NCBI GenBank assembly: GCA_030295235.1
Contig: AP026126.1
Coordinates: 744,001 to 808,000, forward strand
DNA length: 64,000 nt
Origin: Fistulifera solaris
Taxonomy: Eukaryota; Bacillariophyta; Bacillariophyceae; Naviculales; Stauroneidaceae
Reading direction: 5' to 3'
A model generated the notes under the pieces. The model worked only from the letters and a program-made list of their open reading frames with translations, did not search any database and was not told where the DNA came from. This document shows, in pieces, positions 22,587 through 33,791 of this stretch. The first letter of the stretch is position 1. The number at the start of each line of letters is the position of its first letter. The translations under genes were made by a program, and so were the position numbers.

Positions 22587-23498
22587 ATGAAAGCTTTCTG
22601 CACAGCCGTCCTTCTAGCAATTTCGTTATGTGATTATTCTACTGGAGCGTTTGTGCTTCAAGTGAAAAACCGCCGAAGCCTGACGAATCATCAACGACCA
22701 TCATTCGCTCTTTTCACAGCACGTCGCCCTGTGATAGCTGGAAACTGGAAATTGAACCCTAAAACTATTGCGGAGGCATCTCAATTACTTAAGCTTTTGC
22801 ATGCAAACTTCGTTAATCATCGTAATCCAGCTCAACTAGACGTCGAAGTTGTTGTATTCCCTCCTTTTCCGTTCCTTCTGGAGGCTCTCTTGGTGCTGCA
22901 AGGTTCTGGAATTAAGGTCGGGGCGCAGAATGTCGCTCTTCAGACATCAGGAGCATATACTGGCGAAGTTTCCGCTTCTATGGTGAGATCCATCGGTGTT
23001 GACTATGTCATGCTCGGACATTCGGAACGTCGGGCCATCTTTGGTGAGTCGGATGTCGACATCAACAAGAAATTACACCTTTGTCTAGCGGAACCAGGTC
23101 TTGGTGTCATTCTCTGTGTCGGGGAGACAGAAGATGAATACGAGAGCAAGCTACTGGCTAGTGTTTGTGACGTTCAAATCCGAAAAGGTTTGAAAGGAGT
23201 TAGCATCAATGACATCAGTCGCATTATCATCGCCTACGAGCCTGTGTGGGCCATCGGAACAGGGAAAGTTGCAACACCAGAGCAAGCGCAGGTAGCGCAT
23301 ACTGTTATTCGGAAAACTTTAGCTGATATGTATGGATATCAAGCAGCCGATAGTGTTCGAATCCAATACGGGGGCAGTGTGAATCCTGAGAATGTCGATT
23401 CATTGATGAGTATGCCAGATGTTGATGGAGCACTCGTTGGTGGAGCATCACTTACGGCCGACTCGTTCACCAGAATTGTGGATGGAGCTGTACATTAA
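22587..23498 (+). CDS. TPI: Triose-phosphate isomerase, plastid-type
   Basis: TPI interconverts dihydroxyacetone phosphate and glyceraldehyde-3-phosphate. Single intact exon, 303 residues. A hydrophobic leader (MKAFCTAVLLAISL) ends STGAFVL, an ASAFAP-like site, followed by a basic transit-type stretch, so plastid import is likely. The catalytic core begins at RRPVIAGNWKLNP, with Asn53 and Lys55. His145 is in LGHSERR, Glu218 in YEPVWAIGTG (which also carries the flexible loop), and the phosphate grip is IQYGGSV plus GALVGGASL. All catalytic residues are present. Without the leader the length is ~255, normal for the family. In the plastid it serves the Calvin cycle or plastid glycolysis. Confidence 0.97.
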   Translation: MKAFCTAVLLAISLCDYSTGAFVLQVKNRRSLTNHQRPSFALFTARRPVIAGNWKLNPKTIAEASQLLKLLHANFVNHRNPAQLDVEVVVFPPFPFLLEALLVLQGSGIKVGAQNVALQTSGAYTGEVSASMVRSIGVDYVMLGHSERRAIFGESDVDINKKLHLCLAEPGLGVILCVGETEDEYESKLLASVCDVQIRKGLKGVSINDISRIIIAYEPVWAIGTGKVATPEQAQVAHTVIRKTLADMYGYQAADSVRIQYGGSVNPENVDSLMSMPDVDGALVGGASLTADSFTRIVDGAVH

Positions 23499-23632
23499 CA
23501 CCCGTCTGCTTGCATGCTAATTCAATGAAGTTGAACGACTACCAAGTTGTTCTACGAAGCGAAAATCCGACTTAACTTACAGGTGGCTTTTTTTAGTTTC
23601 TTGTACCTAGGAGCTCACTTACCTTGACATCC

Positions 23633-25434
23633 CTAATTAGCTCTCGCGTCTACCGCTTCTTCAACACCAGTGGTTATCAATCTCTCTCCTTCATTTTCCT
23701 CCTCATCGCTATCCTGAGCATCGTCGCCTTCCGGAATTTGGTATTCCATTGCTATGTCCCAACGAGAGCTAGGAGCTCGTCTACTGACGTATTTGACAAA
23801 ACGCATTGTCCCCGTGTCTCGCAAGACAAGTGACAAAGTGTTATTGTGAGCTGAAACACTCAATAGTTCACTACCATCTTCGTCAGCTGGATTGTATTCC
23901 TCGTCAACTCCCTCTTCTTCGTCTGCTTCGATGTAGCACTCGAAACCCCCAACATTGCCCGACTCCCATGATTCATCTTCTTCGTTCTCAATTGGACTTT
24001 CGACATGATTGTTGTTTCCTTCCACGGCTGTTGGTGTCGTGTTATGCACCGGACTATTCACCACAAAACACATTGTGGCATCCAGCACAGGAGGTTCATC
24101 TTGTCCCAACAACAAGCCATGGTGTGCTACTGTATAATCAAGTCCAGGACGGAATCGTCGCGCTTTACCTCGGTACGCGGTGGGCGGTGGCAAATTGGTC
24201 ACAGCAGCCAGCCAGCGTCCAAATTGTGGCGACTGCAGCACTTCCGATCGTAATTGGGATAACTTGGACCCTACCGTATCTTTAGAATCGGGTCCAGCAA
24301 TGCATTCAAGATAGCGTTGCTTGTGAGGAGGCCCCACCAATTTCCACTCCTCTGTTACGCCCCTGGAGTATGAAGAAGATTTCAAAGCCGCATCTTCGGC
24401 TTTGAGTTCTTCTGCGAAGGAATCACATCCGACCGGAAAAAGTTCTGAAGTTGGACTGCGGACTCGTCTTGAAAAGCATCATTAATCTGTTTGATCTCGG
24501 AAGGTTGAATGTAAGTCGCATCAAGGAACTTTGCTAGGTAGTCGAGATCAACTTTCGTTAAAGAGGCATCAGCTGACGTTTCAACGTCAGTACTTTCGGC
24601 CAAAGACTCGTACGGCCCGTCTCCTGTACTGTCATCATCGTCCTCTCCTTTGACCTGTTTCAACATTTGCAGAGTAGGCATGTGATGATGGTCCATTTGC
24701 GAAGGATCTTTGTAATGATACCAACCCTGCAAACTCAATCTGGGTCTCGATCCAAATACTTCTTGTACGGCATGAAAGGAAACTCCTGGTTCTACTTTGA
24801 ACATTGCTAGATGGTTCCTCAACGGTCTATGAACCTTGGAGGGTATCGCATCGGGTATTTTCTTGGATTCTCCTTCTTTCGACGGATAAAGCTCCAAAGC
24901 CCCGCCTTCATTTTCCGTCCAATCTTCTTCGGTTAAATACAAGATATAGGAAAGACATCGTGTGGTGATGACATCGTCATGACACAACAAGTGACATCCG
25001 GTCGTATGGCAATTGCAAGCACAATCCACCCTATCAGCCAACGTATCGCGCGGCAAATCGGCCACATCTTCCATGAATTGACGCCATTCAGCACTGTAGA
25101 GTAGATCGCGCAACTGCAGAACCGGTCCACTCGACTTTAGGTTGGCCAAATCAATGGATTGATAGAACTTGAACAAATCGCTTTCTTTGAATGTCATGGA
25201 AGAATTCTGCTTGATTTCCTCAACAACTGAATCCAAAAAGACCGTATCGAACAGATGGGGCAAGATGACGTGAGGGTACGGCGTGTTAGACGTATATTCC
25301 GTAGCGAATGTGTTGCGTTGTGATAGGATGGTAGCCGAAATCGGGGCGAGAGGATCTTCTGTTTTCGCTTTCTTCGGTGCTGGCTTGGCTGGGGCTTCGA
25401 CCGCTGGTTCCGATGATGATTCTTGGTTCGTCAT
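23633..25434 (-). CDS. OGFOD1: Prolyl 3-hydroxylase of the OGFOD1/Tpa1 family
   Basis: OGFOD1 is a 2-oxoglutarate and Fe(II) dioxygenase that hydroxylates a conserved proline of ribosomal protein uS12, affecting translation fidelity and stress responses. The catalytic domain has LLCHDD with the metal His and Asp, VSFHAVQEV with the second His, and SRPRLSLQGWYHY with the 2-oxoglutarate Arg. A second, non-catalytic dioxygenase-like domain follows with RRFRPGLDYTVAHHG and a long acidic loop, then ends in an acidic tail. The frame changes at the A5 run 24437-24441; one added base gives 600 residues, near the family's ~540-640. A basic segment APKKAKTEDP near the N-terminus could be a nuclear signal. 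Confidence 0.92.
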
Positions 25435-25867
25435 TTTTGAAGTAGCAAATACCTTAACTTGTTCAGAAAGAGTTTACAGTAATTTCAATCGTAATGCGGA
25501 GGTAACAACGAAAAGATTTTTTCTTTGTTGTTGGTTCGGATCGGCCGCGAAAAAATTGGATGGCTCGTGACAAACGGGACCATGGAGTCATGGGATGGAC
25601 GTCAGTAGATTTCCGTCTGGAAAAAGATGACGCGGTCGTATTAGGGACAATCTGTCCTAATAGAAAACGTCATCTCATAATTTGTGTAATTTTAACGCCT
25701 TCGCTTGTCCTTGCGGTGTTCCTTTCGCTCTGTCGAAGATGCTGCGACGCGAACCTTCTCTCTGCCTTCGAGCAGCGGATCTTCCCTTTTTGCATTCTTT
25801 CCTCGGCATTTCATTTTGGCTTTCGCGGTGACCTTTATCAAAGTTCTCAACAATACAGTTCATCAAT
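25435..25867. promoter_or_regulatory. Divergent intergenic region between OGFOD1 and SDHA
   Basis: A 433-nt bidirectional promoter gap. Overlapping open frames on both strands here (25560-25946 region) have no protein-like features. Confidence 0.45.
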
Positions 25868-27836
25868 ATGCTTTCTTCGGCTTCCAAACGTTTTGCCTTA
25901 CATCAAGTCGTATCCAAACAGGCCAACCGGTGTCTTTCGACGATGAAAGGCGATTACACGGTCGTCGATCACACTTACGATGCGGTAGTCGTAGGGGCGG
26001 GTGGGTCTGGTTTGCGTGCCGCAATGGGTTTGAGTGAAGCCGGTTTTAAGACAGCCTGTGTTACCAAATTGTTCCCCACGCGCAGTCATACGGTCGCCGC
26101 ACAAGGAGGTATCAATGCGGCACTCGGAAACATGACGGAAGACGATTGGCGCTGGCATATGTACGATACGGTTAAGGGAAGTGACTGGTTAGGAGATCAA
26201 GATGCGATTCATTACATGTGTAGAGAAGCACCCAAGGCAGTGTTAGAACTGGAAGAATTCGGTATGCCTTTCTCACGTACGGAAGAAGGAAAAATCTATC
26301 AACGTGCTTTTGGGGGCAGTCCTTGAAATTTGGAAAGGGGGACAAGCGTACCGCTGTGCTGCAGCGGCCGATCGAACGGGCCACGCCATGTTGCACACAC
26401 TTTATGGAAGATCCCTGGCTTTTGATACCACCTACTTTATTGAATACTTTGCGCTAGACCTTTTGATGGATGACAACGGAGCTTGCGTCGGGGTGATTGT
26501 TCTTAACATGGAAGACGGCTCGATTCATCGTATTCACGCTAAGAACACAGTTCTGGCTACGGGTGGATACGGTCGTGCCTATTTCTCCTGCACTTCTGCA
26601 CACACATGCACTGGAGACGGTAACGCGATGGCGTTACGAAAGGGTCTGTCGAATCAAGACAACGAGTTTGTACAGTTTCATCCGACTGGAATTTACGGAG
26701 CTGGTTGTCTCATGACCGAAGGTTGTCGTGGAGAAGGAGGTATCTTGCGTAACTCGGAGGGCGAAAGATTTATGGAGCGATATGCTCCGTCGGCCAAAGA
26801 TTTGGCCAGTCGTGATGTTGTGAGTCGAGCCATGACGATGGAAATTCGTGAGGGACGCGGTGTTGGACCGAAGAAAGATCACGTAAGTTCAAACACAGAT
26901 GGTGGTTATCGATCTTATTGTTCGGTTTACAACTCTCAACGTCTCTTGATGTGTTGCTAAAAGATTTACTTGCACTTGGACCATCTCCCTGCGGATTTAC
27001 TTGCACAACGTTTACCCGGAATCAGTGAAACTGCTGCCATTTTTGCCGGCGTCGATGTTACCAAGGAACCTATCCCTGTTCTTCCGACCGTTCACTACAA
27101 CATGGGCGGCATTCCCACAAATCACCACGGAGAAGTCATCAAAACCGTATTTGACAGCAAGGGTAACTTTGTAGAGGATGGAATCGTTCCGGGCTTGTTT
27201 GCCGCTGGAGAAGTTGCCAGTGCCTCCGTACACGGTGCTAACCGTCTTGGCGCCAACTCGCTCCTAGATATTGTAGTATTCGGTCGCGCTTGTGCTCTTC
27301 GTATAGCTGAAACAAGCAAACCAGGTGACAAGATCCCTGACTTGAAGGCGGATGCTGGGTTCGATAGTATTGAATACCTCGACAATTTACGATACAAGGA
27401 AGGTACTTGCACACCATCGCAGGTTCGTTCGGAGATGCAGTCCACTATGCAAGAGCATGCTGCTGTTTATCGTACGACGGAGTTGCTCGAGGGAGGCGCA
27501 AAGAAGATTGACGAGGTTGTTAAGAAGTTCGATGACGTTTATGTGACAGACAAATCTCTTATCTGGAATACGGATTTGGTTGAGACACTCGAATTGCGTA
27601 ACTTATTGGCCTGCGCTTCTACAACCATGCATGGTGCAAACAACCGTAAGGAAAGTCGTGGTGCTCATGCTCATGAAGACCACCCAAATCGCGATGACGA
27701 GAACTGGATGAAACACACTCTGGCATACTTTGACCCTGAAACGGGAAAGACTACGTTGAATTACCGCCCTGTGCATGATTTCACACTTGATGAAGAAGAA
27801 TGCCAAGTTGTTCCTCCAATGGCTCGTGTCTACTAA
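25868..27836 (+). CDS. SDHA: Succinate dehydrogenase flavoprotein subunit (complex II)
   Basis: SDHA oxidises succinate to fumarate in the mitochondrial matrix and hands electrons to the iron-sulfur subunit. Two exons, 25868-26882 and 26964-27836, with an 81-nt intron. A mitochondrial presequence ([18 protein letters not shown]) precedes the FAD motif [14 protein letters not shown]. The covalent-FAD His sits in [15 protein letters not shown], and substrate-site regions include [17 protein letters not shown] and [20 protein letters not shown]. The C-terminus WMKHTLAYF and [12 protein letters not shown] is typical. The frame shifts twice within 30 nt, at G5 runs 26312-26316 and 26337-26341; one added G at each gives 629 residues with [19 protein letters not shown]. 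The gene is almost certainly functional. Confidence 0.95.
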
Positions 27837-28111
27837 CTTAGAATGAGGTCAAGACTGACTTTCGATAATGAATAAGCTTTGGTTTGTGGCTACATGTTAT
27901 CTTCGGTCTACTAAACGCCCAGAGTCTAAGCTCTTTAGACCCTTGCATCACTTCCCGACATTATGTGACCACTTCTTGACGGTCATTATTTTCGGTCACA
28001 AAGACCACTCCGTCTACTTATTCGCTTATAGTTCGGACAAGCTTTGACTGCACCATTGCCTTCACACTTTTTAACCTTTCCGTCTCAGGATAGGATAGGT
28101 CTTGGGATGAT

Positions 28112-28793
28112 ATGCCTTTCCAGTCCGAAAGCGAAAAGAACAACAAGAAGCATTGCAAAGCCTGAGAAGTAGTTGGACAAATAAAGACCTTAGCAAGATG
28201 GGATTTAGCGAGGACGAAATCAAGGAGTATCAGGAGCTGTATGAGGCCTTTTCACAGGACAAGGACGGAAATGATAGAGGTACGGCTACGAAGCAAAATA
28301 AATCCACCTACTTGTCGCTGTGTTCTCACATTGTAACTTCTTAGGATACATTGAGGCAAAAGACTTTCGGGAATATGTGCGAATGATTGGAGGGAATCCA
28401 TCGGAGAAGAAGTTAGACGAGTGGGTCAAAAAGGTACGTGTGCGATTGGTTATAATTAATCTTAATACTGGCATGAAGACACCATCTAATCTCGAGCTCT
28501 TCATACTTTGTATTCAGGTTGGAAAGAAGATTGACTTTCAAACTCTTTTAAAATTTATTCCGACAGTTCTAGCGGAAGATAAAGATAGCGTTGAAGACTT
28601 GATTGAATGCTTCAGAGTATTCGACAAGGACGGTTCTGGCTTCATTAGCATTCAGGAGCTTCGGCACATTTATTGTGGAATGGGTGAGAAATTTTCGAAC
28701 GAAGAGTTTGCAGAAATGGCGAAAGACATCGACGATGGTAGCGGAATGGTTGCTTACGAGGATTTTGCAAAAGCCATTTTGTCTGGTGCTTAA
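28112..28793 (+). CDS. EF-hand calcium-binding protein
   Basis: A calmodulin-superfamily protein. Exons 28112-28279, 28345-28433 and 28518-28793, with introns of 65 and 84 nt. EF-hand loops in order: a stretched first loop (SQDKDGNDRGYIEAKDF), a weak second hand around GNPSEKKLDEWVKK, a fully canonical third loop DKDGSGFISIQE, and a shortened fourth loop (DIDDGSGMVAYED). So probably only hand 3 binds calcium normally. The 5' end is uncertain: the ATG at 28112 (MPFQSESEK) needs one added base at the A4 run 28134-28137 to reach EQQEALQSLRSSW, giving 177 residues. Otherwise the first in-frame ATG is at 28198, or an unseen upstream exon exists. Confidence 0.82.
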
Positions 28794-29621
28794 GAATATC
28801 GAGGATTCACTCTGCTCCAATGAATGAATTCAACTCAATTAACCCTGAGAATGAAGCCATAGCGCAACGTAACCTTTATTTAGTCATCTTTCGACTCTAG
28901 GCTCTCTTTTATTTTAGATGCGGAAGAATGTTGGTTAAAAGTAACATTTCCAAGACTTACTAAGTTCCCAGCTAGAGATAATAATAAGAATAATTTACAA
29001 GATTGATTACTATGATAGCACTGGAATATGAAACGTTGTTATCAAAGACCAAAGGATATACGAAGAAGTCGTTAAAAACCGACGTCTCGCATGAATATCC
29101 GAAACAAGCATATGTGACCTTTCGTCGGGAAAGATTGAGTTTGGATGGAATTTCACAAATAGGTGACATTTAGTTTTACGTGATATATCCATCTGCAATA
29201 GACTAGAGTCTTTGTGAATGCTTACATCGACAATAATCTCAGATTTTGAAGTTAAGATGACTGGTTTTAAAAGTCTAGAGTGGCTCTTTTCGTGACTGAA
29301 TAGCAGTGATGAATCTTGGATTTTGAACGATCGTTCGTAAGAAGCCGCAATTATCAATAAACAGTTGGATTTTGCGGAGATCCTGCAATTAAGCTCTTGC
29401 TTGCAATATGATACACTCGAGGAATAAGGAAGGGAGACCGATTAGTAACTATCATATTCCAAAGAGTCAGTGTGACTTTACGGCAAACAAGACACGGTAG
29501 TTCGTGACTCACCACCTCAATTTTTGACGACCGCAAAAGCATTGTGGAGATAACTGCTCATCATTGCTTTCGAAAGCCTTTGTTGAAATCGATACAAAAA
29601 CAGTTCAAACAGTCCATTCAA
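28794..29621. other. Gene-poor intergenic region
   Basis: About 830 nt between two plus-strand genes. It is A/T-rich (for example 28970-29010). The open frames on the minus strand (29010-29357 and 29354-29542) have no recognisable features. Nothing else is seen. Confidence 0.4.
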
Positions 29622-31469
29622 ATGCTGATTCACATTGAAATCTATTCGACAGAGTGGACACGAGGAGAACCGCCTCAGCAACAATTTCATGCATCTTTGG
29701 CGACTAGTAAGAGCAATGATCGTCTCCTCACAATCGGACGAAAGGATGGAGATGTTTTACTCACCGACAAAAGCGTATCGCGCGAGCATGTCATTTTAAA
29801 AGTGGCGAGTACTATTAATAGAGAAAAGACTTATCTGGCATCCACTCCGGAAGAGAAAGCAGCTTGCGAAGAAGACGATGACGGGCTGTGTTTAGTGCTT
29901 CACAATGTGGGAAAGCTAGGAACTTATTTATGCATGGAAGAAGACCGAGAGCACAATTCTCTAAATAACGGAGAAGATTCTTCTGGAACAGACGAGACGG
30001 ACGACGAAGAAGCGATCAAGGCGTCGCAAAAAGATCAAAACCCCGTAATGGTTTCAGCTGCAACAAAACAATTCTTTCACGGCAAACCGGTCCGTCTTAA
30101 AGAAATTTCATCACCTCTCGTCTTAAAAGCTTTATCAAAAAACGATGGGCGAGTTGTACTTCAATGTGGGAAGCTGGGAACGACTATTGTCTTGACGCGA
30201 AAAGTGATAGAAGTTTTGGTTTCCGGGACGGGTCCTCACGGTTACTCGGACTGGAAAAAAGCAAACTTTTATAAGCTAGGCTTACGACAGTCCAGCCGAT
30301 TCGTCCTTGGGCGTACCAGCATGGTTCTCAGTCAGAAGAGAAAACTAAGCCTACATCAGATTTCTGCGTGGTCTCGGAATCTTCCAATTGTGACCTTCGA
30401 TTATCTATACGCCTACGTCAACGCAAGAAAGTCGCTATCGGACCCGCTCTTTCCATTGAATCCAAAAGATTATGAACCAGCAGCAGATACTCACCAGTTT
30501 TGGGGTAACTTGGCAGATCCCAAGCTCTTGTCTTCTTGTACATTGCTGAGTACAGCAGAAAGTGACATGAAAACGCTGGCCGAAGCCGCTGGAGCCACAG
30601 TCGAAAAGCTTTACGACGAGGGTTCGAAAACCAGCACTGCAGAAATGGTAAAGCGTGCGCAGCTGATATTGGATTCGACTCCTCACTGTTTTGGTCTTTT
30701 CGAAAAACGACCAAAGAAGGTTGATACCGAATTGCAAGGGAAAGCGGAGTTGCGTCTCGTGAAGTCAGAAGACTTCGTCTTTGCCATCATGGAACAAGTG
30801 CTTCCGAGAGACACACAAGGAGAACTGATTGGTCGCATGAAAGCCAAATGTATTTCGTCGGACGTTAATATGGTGGAGGACGAAGATCTGTCTCCTGTGA
30901 AGGAAGTTGAAACTGATGCAACAGAAGTCGCGGATGGTAACGACCCTGTTGCACCACCTTTAGAAACCGACGACGCAGTTATGATGCAAGACGACTCGGA
31001 TCATCATTCCCTACCGAAAGGGCCACCGGACGGCATCGTAGTACAAAGTAAAGCTACGGAATCAAGGCCGGCAAGCCGTGCACCTAAACTTAGAAAGATT
31101 GCAACAGCCAGCGGTAAAGGTTGGTTCCGTGCAGCTCCGATGGATCGCAGAGCCTACATCAGATCAAAAGACACCAATCTTGCTGATCCTGACTCCCCGG
31201 TAGCGGTGGCTTTGACCGATATTTGTACGGATTTGATATTACCGAACCAGACCAAGCGACCATCACGCAATGCAAAAATTATCAGCGGACCAGACTTTCG
31301 TGCTTTTCGCAAAAACCGCATCTTATCCGTTCCTACCCATTCACAAATTGAGCTTCGGTCGGTTCTTCCGCGAGAAGTGGATCAATTAATAGAAGACTAT
31401 GAGGAGCAAGAGGTTTCCTTAGCAAAGCAAAGGATGCGCACGGACGATTTATTCAGAGATGCAAGCTAA
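29622..31469 (+). CDS. NBS1: Nibrin/NBS1-like DNA-repair protein
   Basis: Nibrin is the regulatory subunit of the MRE11-RAD50-NBS1 complex, which senses double-strand breaks and activates ATM. I chose MLIHIEIYSTEW at 29622 because nibrin's FHA domain begins almost at its start; the frame also runs from 29544. The FHA domain has the phosphopeptide motif G39-R40 and S53-R-E-H56. A tandem BRCT-like region follows (about residues 190-420: VLVSGTGPHGYSDWKK, VTFDYLYAYVNA), then an acidic, disordered stretch. The C-terminus has QRMRTDDLFRDAS, close to the animal C-terminal ADDLFRYNP that docks ATM. The single exon is intact, 615 residues. The BRCT part is divergent, but FHA first plus DDLFR last makes this identification strong. 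Confidence 0.83.
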   Translation: MLIHIEIYSTEWTRGEPPQQQFHASLATSKSNDRLLTIGRKDGDVLLTDKSVSREHVILKVASTINREKTYLASTPEEKAACEEDDDGLCLVLHNVGKLGTYLCMEEDREHNSLNNGEDSSGTDETDDEEAIKASQKDQNPVMVSAATKQFFHGKPVRLKEISSPLVLKALSKNDGRVVLQCGKLGTTIVLTRKVIEVLVSGTGPHGYSDWKKANFYKLGLRQSSRFVLGRTSMVLSQKRKLSLHQISAWSRNLPIVTFDYLYAYVNARKSLSDPLFPLNPKDYEPAADTHQFWGNLADPKLLSSCTLLSTAESDMKTLAEAAGATVEKLYDEGSKTSTAEMVKRAQLILDSTPHCFGLFEKRPKKVDTELQGKAELRLVKSEDFVFAIMEQVLPRDTQGELIGRMKAKCISSDVNMVEDEDLSPVKEVETDATEVADGNDPVAPPLETDDAVMMQDDSDHHSLPKGPPDGIVVQSKATESRPASRAPKLRKIATASGKGWFRAAPMDRRAYIRSKDTNLADPDSPVAVALTDICTDLILPNQTKRPSRNAKIISGPDFRAFRKNRILSVPTHSQIELRSVLPREVDQLIEDYEEQEVSLAKQRMRTDDLFRDAS

Positions 31470-32104
31470 GACTAGTTTTGACGAAATAATTGTGAAGCCT
31501 GAATGAATAGAGAATGGAGGGATGCACTCTTTAGCTTACATTCGCTTTGGTGATAGACGCTCTAGCTAGAAGTTATCAGCAGATGTCAAACGCGACAACC
31601 ACTAACTAACTTCAGATGTCACGTTTCATGTCACGGATGACCATTCAAAAAATCGTCCTCGCGTGTCGTAGGGGTTAACGTTTATTTCCTCAAATGCCAG
31701 TTGCCGGATAATGCCGTTAACTTAATGTTCGTTGTACTTTAGCATTCAGTGTCGAGGATTTCTTCCAAGTGGATTCTTTTGTCTACGATTTTGTTCCAAC
31801 GAAATGGCAGGCGACTCTACACCAAAGACCATACAAGGAGTATCAATCTATTTGCAAACTGTGACCATCCGGTAATGGATCCAGTCGGAGTTAAATCCCG
31901 CTTCCCCGCCTCCGCCATTTTCACCCACTCAGACTCAGATGCAAAGAGCAAAGAGACCGCCCACTCAGCACAGCACGCGTGATAAAATCCGAAGCTTTGT
32001 TACACAATAAAAACTCTTGAGACACGATACCCCCTTTGACGATAATTGGTAAACAATTTTATTACTATTGCCAATTCCTTTATAATTTATCTCATTCATC
32101 GACC
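31470..32104. promoter_or_regulatory. Intergenic region upstream of HSF
   Basis: A 635-nt gap between two plus-strand genes. It contains no supported coding frame; the 77-codon frame at 31749-31982 is not convincing. The A/T-rich 32030-32100 segment sits directly upstream of the HSF start. Confidence 0.4.
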
Positions 32105-33556
32105 ATGACGACGAAGGCCTCGGATATTAGTCAAGATGTTCCCATCTTTTTGCGAAGTAAGTTTTTCAATGCGGCGGTCACACCCGTACAGCATCTACTG
32201 TTTCCCACGTGAAGCGGATCGGACATTTCATTTCTTTCGATATTTATAGCTTCCTTCTTCTTTATCTTGCAATGGTTAGACCCTTTTAAACTAACTCTTT
32301 CCTCTTCCTCTTGCCTCGCTTTGTTATTCCTTTTAATCGTATTCAGAAACGTTTCATATGATCGATACCTGCGACGCCAGCATTGCAGGATGGTCCGACG
32401 ATGGTGAAACGTTTGTTGTGAAGGACCCCGTCAAATTTGAACGCACTATAATCCCTCAATTCTTCAAGCATTCGAAATTCAGCAGCTTTGTGAGGGTAAG
32501 TACGATCAAACGTCTGAGTTTGGTGGCTACAAGGCATTTATCTAACACACGTTGTTCCCGATCGTTCAGCAATTAAATTTCTACTCATTCCGTAAGATCA
32601 AGTATGTCGACAGCATTCGCATTGATCCCAAGTTGGAAGCGGAGACTGCAAACTTTTGGCGATTTCGGCACGAAAACTTTCGAAAGGGTCGACCGGATCT
32701 GTTAACGGAAATCAAGCGGATGAATGGCCAGAAAAGCAGCACCTCTCCTTCGGATAAAGCTCCCACAAAAGAAGTACAGACAATAGAATTCGAAAGTAGC
32801 ACCGAAGTAGAAGTTCAAACGCTCAAGAAGCGCATTGAAGAGATGACGAAGAATATCGATAGCCTCACGGCGATGGTGGAGAAAGTTAGTCTCAAGCAGG
32901 AGGAACAAGGGAGCAAACCGACCGTGAATGATAATGTTCCTGTAGGATCGAAGCGAGTCAAAATGGATGTTTCGGAAGATGAAGATAAACCGGACGCGAT
33001 GCTTAGTAACATGGATCTTGATGATATGGTTCTGCCGGTTCTGTCCATCCCTGAGCCCGAAGCCATCGTACATCGAGAAACCACCGACTGTACGCAGGTC
33101 AGCGATAATCAGTTTGTTGACGAGCTTTTTAACGCCTTCACCGAGGACGACGAAGATTTGCTCATCGGATCATTGCATGGAAGTTCACAATCGAAGAATG
33201 AGAGTTGGGAAGAATCCAACCGACCAGACCCTGAGATGATGAATCGTCTCAGCAATGCCTTGGCGTTGTTGCCGAAGGACCTTCAATGTATGATCGTTGA
33301 TCGTCTTATTGCGGCCATCATGAGCTCTGATGCTCTTGAAAACAATTCTTTCATTGCGGCCGCCATTCAAGATGCGGAATTAAAGAAGGTACTTCCAGCG
33401 GATGTAACGCCTGCTACTCCAGAAGAAAAGACGAAGCCTTTCAATGTGGCAGCTGCTACACTTGCCGCCATGTTGCATCACTACAATTCTCAAGTCAAGG
33501 AGAAGCACCCCAAATCGGAACATAAATCAATTCCGGTCATCCCTGTTCATGCTTAA
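32105..33556 (+). CDS. Heat-shock transcription factor (HSF family)
   Basis: HSFs bind nGAAn arrays in the nucleus. Three exons, 32105-32156, 32347-32495 and 32570-33556, with introns of 190 and 74 nt; total 395 residues. The DNA-binding domain starts at VPIFLRKTFHMIDTC, continues IAGWSDDGETFVVKD and IIPQFFKHSKFSSFVR, then QLNFYSFRKI, the recognition-helix and wing boundary. The second intron falls precisely between SSFVR and QLNFY. A heptad region (VQTLKKRIEEMTKNIDSL) allows oligomerisation, and an acidic tail with LLIGSL and MDLDDMV could activate. Diatoms have a greatly expanded HSF family, so the target cannot be guessed. Confidence 0.95.
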
Positions 33557-33791
33557 AGCAGAGCACCTGTATATATGATTTGCCCCAGGAACTCGTGAAT
33601 TGAAGAGATCTTTGAAGACACTTGATCTGCTTATTTTACATCATCTTTACGCATCCAAAACTGCAGGACTAAGGAATGCTAGCGCAAAAGGCGCTTGTTT
33701 AGGTCGCCCATCGGTCAGTTTTCTACATATTTTTATCTACGTAGCTTTCAACCTTTAGAAAAAGAATTTTTACCAATGACATTCGTTATAG

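Noticed and set aside
26304-26341. Programmed ribosomal frameshifting in SDHA
   Set aside because: Two +1-type changes within 30 nt in a housekeeping enzyme, at G5 runs, with no slippery heptamer or stem-loop; consensus error is simpler.
29010-29542. Minus-strand frames in the 28.8-29.6 kb gap
   Set aside because: A/T-rich, no motif, no splice continuity, no start that stands out.
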